A stretch of DNA of 64,000 bases from an uncultured Persicobacter sp. Lineage in GTDB: Bacteria; Bacteroidota; Bacteroidia; Cytophagales; Cyclobacteriaceae. The translations under genes were made by a program, and so were the position numbers. Below are positions 37,301-44,355 of the stretch, in pieces. The notes beneath the pieces were generated by a model. It was not told where the DNA came from. It was given only the letters and a program-made list of their open reading frames with translations, and did no database searches. Location of the stretch: NCBI GenBank assembly GCA_947498325.1, contig CANMKE010000022.1, positions 25,817 to 89,816 on the forward strand, read 5' to 3'. The number at the start of each line of letters is the position of its first letter. Position 1 is the first letter of the stretch.

Positions 37301-38943
37301 TAGCCATCATTAAAGATGGTGAAATTATGGGGATGGGTGCTGGTACAACAGTAGTAAAGGCCATCTCGGTGAGTTCTCCGGAGATCATGGACGAAATCAC
37401 GGTGATGGTCAAGGAAGGGGAATCTCTCTTTATTGCCGATGGCGATGAGCACCTCCCGGTCATTCAAGGACCTGCAGCAGCAGGGCAAAACTGGTTTTTT
37501 GGTACGGGAGGCCAAGTGTATGCCAGCGTGGATAATCCTTCCAAGGATGAGTTCAACGGATCGGAAAAGGTGATACAGTACAGCCGGCCCAGTGGTGGGT
37601 ACAAAGTGTTCGGCTTTCAGCCAAACCTGAATGAACCCTATTCCTCTTGCGCTTTTGATCAGATAGAGTTCCATTTTTTTGGTGCCCACCTGACCGAGTT
37701 TCGCTTCGAGATCGAGATGATCGATGAAAGTAAAGAGGAGTTTTCTGTTTTGGTAACCGCTTCGGATAAGTGGCAAACATTGAACCATTCTTTGCCTGCC
37801 AACAAGCTGATCAAGACCATCTATATTTATCCGGAAACTTCCGGAAATGCAGCCACTGACTTGTATATGGACAATGTCCGCCTGAAGCAAAACCCCCATG
37901 CAGAAGACTGTGGGAAATCTTCCAATGTCAGAGGGATTTTGGATTTTGAAGACATCGTGCTCAACTGGAACCCCTACGGTGCCGTTGGATGGGCAGGCAG
38001 AAATGTCGCCATTGTCGATAATATCCTGACCGTGGGTAACCCTTCAGAAAAGGTATTCTATTGGGGGCGTGACGGTTCCAATGCCGGCGGAGGCTTTTTT
38101 ATCCGCGTGCCGCGTTTTCAGATTGCTGAAAGTGCTACCCTGAGATTTAAGATCTATTCTACGGTGGCTTTTCAGCAAACTTTAGTTTCCTTGCAGGAAG
38201 GGGACTCCGATCTGCCGGGCTTCGTAAAGGCAGATTATACCCTCGATGCAGGTGTTGCGGCAGGGCAATGGGTAACGCTTGAAGTTCCTTTGATGGAGAT
38301 GTCGGTCTGGGACATGAAAGAATTCTCTGATATTGTTATTCAGCCAGGCTTGGGTTCTTCTTCCCCGATGACCATTTACGTGGATGATATCGAACTCGTA
38401 GGGGTGCGTCCGGCAAGTGTTACCATTGACGAAGAGATGGATTTGGTGCTTGAAGTTGGAGAAGAAAAAACCATCAATGCTTCGGTGCTGCCATTGTATG
38501 TGAGCGATGAACAGGTGATTTACCAATCTGGTGATGAAACCATCGCGACCGTTTCAGAAGACGGAAAAGTTACCGCAATAAAAAAAGGGGAAACGGTGAT
38601 CATGGCTTACTCGGCAATGACGGATAATATCTATGATGAAATTGCCGTTCTTGTTGAAGAGGAGGATGTTGAAAAACCTGAAGAACCTATTTTGGATGTC
38701 GATGTGCTCCAAAATACAAAGGTGCACCCCAACCCATTTGCCAATACTTTAACATTGAGCAGTCCACTGAAAATCCACGCTTATAAAATCATTGACGTGG
38801 TGGGTAAAGCTATTCAGGCGAAAGAAATCACCCCTTCAAAAACGACGAATTTGGAGTTAACCGCATTACCACAAGGTGTTTATATCATTGAGTTGACACT
38901 CGAAAACCAAGCTCGCAAGTCATTCCGAGTGGTGAAAAAATAA
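34387..38943 (+). CDS. secreted GH9 glycanase with Big_2 and binding modules and T9SS sorting domain
   Basis: A 1518-residue enzyme. Order: signal peptide (ending SSAQAQ); N-terminal beta domain resembling that of the GH9 at 21065 (shared IGRKSKG motif) plus CelD_N Ig domain (about 25-290); GH9 domain (about 295-835); two Big_2-type Ig domains (about 850-1018); two CBM-like beta-sandwich modules ending YMDNVRL and YVDDIEL (about 1020-1165 and 1180-1340); a third Big_2 domain (about 1345-1425); and a T9SS tail (VHPNPFANTLTLS). Catalytic bases are Asp384 and Asp387 in HDAGDWD; the likely acid is Glu809 in SENTCHQ. It should be exported by T9SS. Compared with the first GH9 it has a much longer catalytic insert region and different accessory modules, so the two are likely not redundant. 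Confidence 0.9.
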   Translation: MRKFTFLLLLAFICLQWSSAQAQNLLKVSLTPITKDVVALYFDEGYVENPTQSTADTKIFKEELNINLAETLNTYSISSEAEGFGTVTPEQIGRKSKGREYTQVGLSYDFALKGMKPNEDSWISIHYIYLKLPKSLTSGEEYTISFPDLNADQESITFTFNEVDIRSEAVHVNTLGYGPNHVKYGYVYQWGGTLGAIDFSAYDGKPFYLVDETGAEVFDGELAFRKAKDNPETGQSIETPDDNFLGSDVYEADFSAFTGTGTFKLVVEGMGASYPFKIGEDPVWDAYRNTFRALYLQRNGIRIEDEFTTRDAYTGETKEQTYIRPVNQNPLVTDPEGTSYAGKVLYSDFSFMSWQDPNLASGNEQDVINAGKDNPLEVSGWYHDAGDWDAYYTHQRIPSLLMTTWEYLPNMFADNEMDIPESGNGLPDVLDEASWLVKFNYRQRKELMAKGYSDGGVGGARVCADPEGHEPEQNGVPSWQDPRNTYVTQVDAFMTYTYSSIAAQWAIVLLKNGQDPTKGMVELLDAAHFEDMTYEEVNWIKEAEEAFDWAVDPAHQPASGKNYDHPLWVHQTNAAVNLYRLTGKEKYHSFAKEGLNNLKNSSSLREDERFAVYNYFLADNFDVDEELKSNLRSAITGTAEHTGVNAAQKRATRWGGIFDMPMLIGHISTPWMFENVVAYAVSGDSKFAETVYTTCDYFLGTNPEHSTWMTHVGPRPVNGGFLLDARHLMDNWDAYPGWVPYGPWRFREGYEDQISSIVQTHTGKDGVERIGGKGPWNEHWHNFSMFPVVHDWPGHERYSNNYISPMASENTCHQNSVHAAISYGFTNGRHFDNNTAAQKIGSLVPSETDITNFQYLKESRLISVANDNAKSTISALKWSSSNPDVAYVDQNGRITAIADGEATITVSTLDGLVTAEVVVVNSGLVDRPVEEVKVTEESIELIEGETRMVKVEVLPEDAADRSIRWESADEQVAIIKDGEIMGMGAGTTVVKAISVSSPEIMDEITVMVKEGESLFIADGDEHLPVIQGPAAAGQNWFFGTGGQVYASVDNPSKDEFNGSEKVIQYSRPSGGYKVFGFQPNLNEPYSSCAFDQIEFHFFGAHLTEFRFEIEMIDESKEEFSVLVTASDKWQTLNHSLPANKLIKTIYIYPETSGNAATDLYMDNVRLKQNPHAEDCGKSSNVRGILDFEDIVLNWNPYGAVGWAGRNVAIVDNILTVGNPSEKVFYWGRDGSNAGGGFFIRVPRFQIAESATLRFKIYSTVAFQQTLVSLQEGDSDLPGFVKADYTLDAGVAAGQWVTLEVPLMEMSVWDMKEFSDIVIQPGLGSSSPMTIYVDDIELVGVRPASVTIDEEMDLVLEVGEEKTINASVLPLYVSDEQVIYQSGDETIATVSEDGKVTAIKKGETVIMAYSAMTDNIYDEIAVLVEEEDVEKPEEPILDVDVLQNTKVHPNPFANTLTLSSPLKIHAYKIIDVVGKAIQAKEITPSKTTNLELTALPQGVYIIELTLENQARKSFRVVKK

Positions 38944-38974
38944 ATAAACCCTACCTGCAAAATTTTTTGTTGAT

Positions 38975-39008
38975 AAAAAGGCTCAGAAGCGATTCTGAGC
39001 CTTTTTTT
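38975..39008 (+). terminator. rho-independent terminator after the second T9SS GH9
   Basis: Arms AAAAAGGCTCAGAA (38975-38988) and TTCTGAGCCTTTTT (38993-39006), perfect, 4-base loop, T-run to 39008. Confidence 0.9.
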
Positions 39009-39116
39009 AAGGCTAAAGCGGCCAATTTTTAGAGATTTTTACGCTTATAATAATTAATTTTCATCTCAAAATAAGTAAAAATGGACCAATTTCGAGGGTA
39101 ACCTAATTTTTTTACA

Positions 39117-42100
39117 ATGAATATTTTTACTATGAAACGATTGTTCAGCTTGATGCTGTTTTTCACAATCACACTACCTGTTTTTGCTCAAGATGTAGTC
39201 CATCAGACCGTTGAGGGCACGGTGGAATTTTTTGCCGATGAGTTCTATGAAAATGTTGGCGGTAAAATGAAGTCCAACGAGTACCCTTATCCTGAGTCAG
39301 ATGTTTCCTGGCTCAAGATGGTAAGCCATGGTATTTCATTTATGCAGATCCCGTATGAAAACCAAGGGCCTGTTAATAACACGGAGATGCCTTATGTGAT
39401 CTATAAAGTAAAATTTGATCAGGCAGGTACTTTTGTTGTAAATGTCAATCTATCTTTGGATGATGAAAGCTACGTCAAGTCCCTGAAGGTCGCATGGGAT
39501 TGGGATAAAAGTTCAGCTCCAGGAATATGGTGGATCAACAAGCGACAAGAAAAGTGGCATTGGCTGCGTGATGCCAATAATAGAATCGTTGTCAATGAGC
39601 CAGGGGAGGAACATACCTTAATGATCGCTCCCAATACCGATGGTGTAAATATCCATAAGATATCCGTTAGCAATGCGAATGGTGGATGGTACGTTGAGTC
39701 ATCGGATATCATTCCGACAGCCGCACCAACGAACCTGATGAGTAGTGAGGTAATGGAAGCCAAATCAACAATTACTTGGACTAAAGCGGAACTGCTTGAT
39801 CAGGTGGACCAGGAGTCAGAAATTAATTACCACGTAATGATCAATGGTATGGAGGTGGCAATGCTCACAGATCAAACCTCCTTCGAACTGACGGATATGG
39901 ACGATCAGGTGCATTACGAGGCATATGTCTACACGAGTGATGTCGCAGGCAACATGTCTGAGCATTCAGAAACCGTAACGATACAGTTGCGTGAAATCCC
40001 AACAATTCCCCAAGACCTTGAAGTATCCAATATTTCCACAACTGCTTTTGATTTGTCATGGACAGCATCATCTGATAATGGAACGGTAACAGGTTATCTG
40101 GTGAAACTTGATGATCAGGAGCCGATAGAAGTAAGCACGAACAGTTATAACTTTGAAGGATTGCAGGATGCGACTACTTATCAGGTTCAGGTTGCGGCAG
40201 AGGATAATGACGGTAATCAGTCGGCTTATAGTGAGGTGACAGAAGTAACCACTTTGGACGGTACCGCCCCGAGTATTCCTGCCGATGTGGTAGCGTCAGC
40301 AATAACTGAAACAAGCTTTACCCTGAATTGGACGGCATCGACTGATAACAGTGGAATGGTTGAGGGATATAAAGTAAAAATAGGAGATGCAGCGGCAATA
40401 GATGTAAACGAAGCAAATTACACCGTCACTGACCTTACAGCTTATACAAAATATGCTGTTCAAGTTTCAGCTTATGACGCGAGTGGTAATGAGTCTGAAT
40501 ATTCAACCGCTTTGGAAGTAATGACTATCGATGAAACCGCACCAACTCCTCCGGAGGATTTTGCAATTGAAGCGATCGAAATTACAGAAACAAGCATCAA
40601 AATGGAGTGGCCGGCATTCATGGACAACAGTGGCGCAGTTGCAGGCTATAAAGTGAAGGTTGACAGTGAGGAATTTGATGCTGCCGACAACAGTTTTGAA
40701 TTAACAGATTTAAAAGCAAATACGGTTTACCGTATCAGCATATCAGCTTATGATGCCGCAGGCAATGCTTCTTCTTTTACCAATATTGAACGGATAACAA
40801 CCATTGATGTGACCGCTCCTTCGGTTCCTGAGGACCTGAAAGCACTGGGAAGATACGAACACAGCTTAAGCATAGGCTGGGATCGTTCAACGGATAATAG
40901 CGGACAGGTAGATGGTTATAAAGTAATGGTCGGTGATCAAGATACCATTGCGTTGGTTCATACCAATAGTTATACAGTTTTAGGCTTGGCAGCATACACT
41001 ACTTATACTGTAAAGGTTGCGGCAGTGGATCATTCAGGAAATGTATCTGACTATTCTGCGGCGATTGATGTTATGACTACTGATGAGACAAATCCAACCG
41101 TGCCGACAGATTTGATGGTGGAAAATGTAACCGAAACCACCGCTGATCTTTCATGGACGGCTTCAACCGACAACGATCAAATCGCAAAATATATGGTTGT
41201 GGTTAATGGTGGCCACGCGGTAGAAGTGGATGGCATGACCAACAATTTGGCTATTATGGACTTGATTCCGCTATCGGAAAACACGGCTTATGTTTATGCC
41301 GTTGACCGCGCAGGAAATATGTCTTCGCATAGCGATCAACTCACCTTCCAAACGATTGATTCAACTGCCCCCACCGTTCCACAGAACCTCATTGCTTCAG
41401 ATATCTCAGAGACCGGATTTGTGTTGAACTGGACTGCCTCGACAGATAACGTGGGGGTTGTAGGCTACAAAGTAAAAGTAGGTGATGCCGAACCGTTGGA
41501 AGTGGCGACGACCACCATTACAGTGACCAACCTTGAGCCGTACACTAATTATGAGGTATCCGTTTCAGCCTTTGATGCCAGTGGCAATGCCTCCGCTTAT
41601 TCTGAAGAAGTAACCGTTATGACGACTGATGATACTGCCCCAACCATTCCGGAAAATGTGGTGGCCTCAGAAGTTACGATAAACAGTGCCAATTTAAGCT
41701 GGAATGCTGCAGAAGATAATGTAGGGATTAAGGAGTATATTATTTATCTGAATGAGGAAATGCTGGCTTCAACCACTGAAACAGTTTATGAGTTGATGGA
41801 TTTGACGGCGGAAACAACCTATTCATTTGCCGTGGTAGCGGTGGATTTGGCAGGCAACAAGTCAGCCATGAGCGAAACAGTATCTTTCACCACAGATAAA
41901 CCCCTTTCAACCACTCTAAAAGAGGCCAAATTCAAAGTGTATCCCAACCCTGCTGTGGGTCAGATGACCATCGCCTTTCAGGAAGCAGGAACAGCAGAAT
42001 ATGCTATTTTGAATATGTCAGGGCAGCAAATACGCAGTGGAAGTTGTAATAAACCCACTATGATATTGAATTTGCCTTCAGGTTTATATATATTCCGTGT

Positions 42101-42146
42101 AAAAATTAACGATATCATAAAGACTGAAGTGATTGTGTTTAAATAA
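39117..42146 (+). CDS. large T9SS-exported protein with a VHQQ-type module and eight FN3 domains
   Basis: A 1009-residue protein without a recognisable catalytic domain. A signal peptide (MKRLFSLMLFFTITLPVFAQ; the Met at 39132 is an alternative start) is followed by a beta-sandwich module of about 180 residues beginning DVVHQTVEGTVEFFADEFYE, related to the VHQQ modules of the GH9 at 21065. Then come eight tandem FN3 domains of about 90 residues (about 200-935), most starting TAP-x-[IV]P and carrying SW/NWTAS-x-DN and A-D-x-[AS]GN motifs. A T9SS type A tail (VYPNPAVGQMTI) ends it. It is probably a surface-exposed glycan-binding or adhesion protein that helps hold the substrate. A strong terminator follows each side, so it is a single-gene unit within the locus. 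Confidence 0.85.
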   Translation: MNIFTMKRLFSLMLFFTITLPVFAQDVVHQTVEGTVEFFADEFYENVGGKMKSNEYPYPESDVSWLKMVSHGISFMQIPYENQGPVNNTEMPYVIYKVKFDQAGTFVVNVNLSLDDESYVKSLKVAWDWDKSSAPGIWWINKRQEKWHWLRDANNRIVVNEPGEEHTLMIAPNTDGVNIHKISVSNANGGWYVESSDIIPTAAPTNLMSSEVMEAKSTITWTKAELLDQVDQESEINYHVMINGMEVAMLTDQTSFELTDMDDQVHYEAYVYTSDVAGNMSEHSETVTIQLREIPTIPQDLEVSNISTTAFDLSWTASSDNGTVTGYLVKLDDQEPIEVSTNSYNFEGLQDATTYQVQVAAEDNDGNQSAYSEVTEVTTLDGTAPSIPADVVASAITETSFTLNWTASTDNSGMVEGYKVKIGDAAAIDVNEANYTVTDLTAYTKYAVQVSAYDASGNESEYSTALEVMTIDETAPTPPEDFAIEAIEITETSIKMEWPAFMDNSGAVAGYKVKVDSEEFDAADNSFELTDLKANTVYRISISAYDAAGNASSFTNIERITTIDVTAPSVPEDLKALGRYEHSLSIGWDRSTDNSGQVDGYKVMVGDQDTIALVHTNSYTVLGLAAYTTYTVKVAAVDHSGNVSDYSAAIDVMTTDETNPTVPTDLMVENVTETTADLSWTASTDNDQIAKYMVVVNGGHAVEVDGMTNNLAIMDLIPLSENTAYVYAVDRAGNMSSHSDQLTFQTIDSTAPTVPQNLIASDISETGFVLNWTASTDNVGVVGYKVKVGDAEPLEVATTTITVTNLEPYTNYEVSVSAFDASGNASAYSEEVTVMTTDDTAPTIPENVVASEVTINSANLSWNAAEDNVGIKEYIIYLNEEMLASTTETVYELMDLTAETTYSFAVVAVDLAGNKSAMSETVSFTTDKPLSTTLKEAKFKVYPNPAVGQMTIAFQEAGTAEYAILNMSGQQIRSGSCNKPTMILNLPSGLYIFRVKINDIIKTEVIVFK

Positions 42147-42171
42147 TCAGCATTAACTTTAAAAAACATAT

Positions 42172-42200
42172 AAAGCACCCATCCATTTGGGTGCTTTTTT
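42172..42200 (+). terminator. rho-independent terminator after the FN3 protein
   Basis: Arms AAAGCACCCA (42172-42181) and TGGGTGCTTT (42188-42197), perfect, T-run to 42200. Confidence 0.9.
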
Positions 42201-43206
42201 ATGGGTAATTAAATACTAAGTAACACACTGTTTTTAAGAGAATTAACATGTGGTTGCTTTCCCGTTATAGGAAAGTATTTTTTTGATGAACCTAGTTTGC
42301 AGCGGAAATAATGGACTGGATTTTATGAAACTCAGCGCTTGCCTAAAAATTTTTACGAAAATTTGACCTTCGGAAATGCTGATAAAGAATTGTATGAAGT
42401 GAATAGCTCAGGCAGAGCAAAGAGTAATTGTGCTAAATATTGATCTCCCGTTTACGATGAGGCAGCTATTACCCTTTGTGAATGCTTGGAGGGAACCGGT
42501 AAGGAGGATATTTTTTAAAATATATTGATAAGTATTTGGTCACATTTAGCTGGTGTAATTGCAGCCTTTAACAAAAAGTTCGCTGAGATCAGGAAGAAGC
42601 TGACTGGTGATTGGCTTACAAGTACCTATCGCTCAGGAGGCACTGATCCCCCATCATATTTAATCAAGTGCTTAAATAATGCCGACTAATTTATGAATGT
42701 TTAAAACTTAAAATTTGCAGTAGGGTGGTAATTTTTTATAGACGCCCTTAAAAAAATGATTCACCATACAGCATTACGTAGGGGATCGTGTAGTCCTAAA
42801 TTTTAGGTAGACGCCGGAGAGATGAAGGGCATCAGTAACGAAAGATATTCAATTTCAGCTATGATCAAATGGCCAAGAAGGAAAGTAAGCGTATTTTTTT
42901 GTTCATGCCACTGCCTTCAACAGTTCACCACTTTATTATGGGTTGATTTATGGTGTAAAAAGCTGAAATACAGAGTCATTTGTGTCGAGGGTAGTATTTT
43001 TTAAAGATGCATCAGATCACCAAATTTGGGTAAAAAATGAAGCAGATTATGGGCCTTAATACCGTATTGATGACATCTCCAAAAAAGGACTTTTTTACTC
43101 CTTAATAAAAGATATTTCACCACGATCGCCCACCTTTTTATTCATATTTGAACTACCGTTTTGGAGCTACTGCTTCATTTATACTATAACAAACTAATTT
43201 TTTATT
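42201..43206. other. 1-kb region of decayed coding sequence and repeat, no intact gene
   Basis: No intact gene was found. A short open stretch at about 42515-42690 encodes a charged fragment (GVIAAFNKKFAEIRKKLTGD) that ends in a stop just before repeat copy B, and an upstream stretch in the same region is open only between stops. It looks like a degraded gene, but I do not recognise the family. The 60-codon frame at 42822-43004 has no support. The end of the region must contain the promoter for the surface lipoprotein-SusCD operon. Confidence 0.4.
42699..42744 (+). repeat. dispersed hairpin repeat, copy B
   Basis: Shares the 26-base run that begins TGTTTAAAACTTAAAATTTG (42699 on) with copy A, but its right arm has decayed (TTTTTTATAGACG instead of TTTTTAAACACG). 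Confidence 0.6.
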
Positions 43207-44289
43207 ATGATGAATATCAGACAGAATTTGCTTACGGCCCTGGCGATGGGTTCACTTTTTATGTACTCTTGTTCCGATACGGAAACCAAGGAGCCAGATC
43301 CTTGTGTAGAAGGCACTCCTTGTTTTTGCGAGTCTAATCCAGAACATGAGTCTTGCGAGGAAAAATGTGAAGTAGAAGAACCGATGGTCGCTTTTATTGA
43401 GGTAGAGAATCAAGGACTGATTCCTCTTGAAGAAGGGCAAGGTATCGGTGAGTTTGTAGGCCGAATTCGCGTAGGTGGTGAAAATGCGGAATTCATGGTT
43501 TACGATACTGAAGCGATGGATAATGCTTCCTGGGGTGGTGAAAAAGGTGGCGCAGCAACAGGTGCTGAAGGAGACCTTTTTATTGCTACAGAAGATTGTG
43601 GTGGTAATGACAACCTGATTGTTACCAATGCAGACGGTAAAGATATGGCCAATGTAACTGTTGACTTGGTGAAGAATACCTATACACTGGAATTCGATGA
43701 TGCCAATGTGTGTTCTGATCATGACATGACCCGTTACACAATGATTGAGAATGGTGAAGCATGGGATTCTGACGATGCCAAAGAGCACCCAATGTTGTTT
43801 GCGATTGGTGCTGTTAACGGAGACGATTCTGGTCAGCAGTGGTGGGGATCTACGCCAATTCCATTGTTCCGTTCAGAAGACAATCCTAATGTTTACGAAG
43901 CCAATGTTTATAATCAGAAAGTGGATGGTGAGTATCACAATAACATCCGTTTTACTTTGGTTTGGAACAAAGCCGGACAGTGGGGAGATTCAATGGTAGA
44001 CGAAGATACTAAAAAAGGAATTGCCAAGCAGTGGGGTATTGCTCCAGGTGTAACTGATATGCCTGCTCAGGGAACAGCCTGGTTGAAAGCTTTTGAAATT
44101 GATTTGACTTCAGGTTCAAAAATCGAAAACCCTGTGGATTGTGGTGACTGGGATGGTACAGACGATACAAAACTTTCATCATTCAGCATGAATGGCTTGA
44201 ACAACGGACCAATTCAGGGTGTGAAAATCAAGTTTAACTTGGTAACCAATGGTTTCGAGATGACTGATTTGACGCACGGAGAGGACTAA
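43207..44289 (+). CDS. putative surface glycan-binding lipoprotein upstream of SusCD
   Basis: A 360-residue lipoprotein. The signal peptide leads to Cys22 (FMYSC) followed by SDTETKEPD, an acidic stretch of the kind that directs Bacteroidota lipoproteins to the cell surface. Next is a cysteine-rich linker with Cys33, 39, 41, 50 and 54 (CVEGTPCFCESNPEHESC). The remainder is beta-rich and acidic with many Trp and Asn residues (QQWWGSTPIPLF, FTLVWNKAGQWGD), as in carbohydrate-binding proteins. I do not recognise a named domain. Position directly before SusC suggests the role of a SusE/SusF-like or SGBP protein, though the usual order is SusC-SusD-SGBP. A hairpin follows before the SusC gene. Confidence 0.7.
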   Translation: MMNIRQNLLTALAMGSLFMYSCSDTETKEPDPCVEGTPCFCESNPEHESCEEKCEVEEPMVAFIEVENQGLIPLEEGQGIGEFVGRIRVGGENAEFMVYDTEAMDNASWGGEKGGAATGAEGDLFIATEDCGGNDNLIVTNADGKDMANVTVDLVKNTYTLEFDDANVCSDHDMTRYTMIENGEAWDSDDAKEHPMLFAIGAVNGDDSGQQWWGSTPIPLFRSEDNPNVYEANVYNQKVDGEYHNNIRFTLVWNKAGQWGDSMVDEDTKKGIAKQWGIAPGVTDMPAQGTAWLKAFEIDLTSGSKIENPVDCGDWDGTDDTKLSSFSMNGLNNGPIQGVKIKFNLVTNGFEMTDLTHGED

Positions 44290-44301
44290 TATTTTTATAT
44301 T

Positions 44302-44337
44302 GGAAGCAGCTTAAATGCTGCTTCCTGTTTATTTTTT
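44302..44337 (+). terminator. hairpin with T-rich tail between surface lipoprotein and SusC
   Basis: Perfect arms GGAAGCAGC (44302-44310) and GCTGCTTCC (44317-44325), then TGTTTATTTTTT. Only 19 bases separate it from the SusC start, so it probably acts as a partial terminator that lowers SusC relative to the lipoprotein, or as a 3' mRNA stabiliser. Confidence 0.65.
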
Positions 44338-44355
44338 CATTTTGCAACTATCAAT

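Noticed and set aside
40000..41900. Tandem DNA repeats or CRISPR-like array in the FN3 region
   Set aside because: The periodicity of about 270 bases is the FN3 protein repeat; nucleotide identity between units is low and no spacers exist.
42822..43004. 60-codon plus-strand frame
   Set aside because: No similarity, no leader features, and Cys-rich composition in a decayed region.
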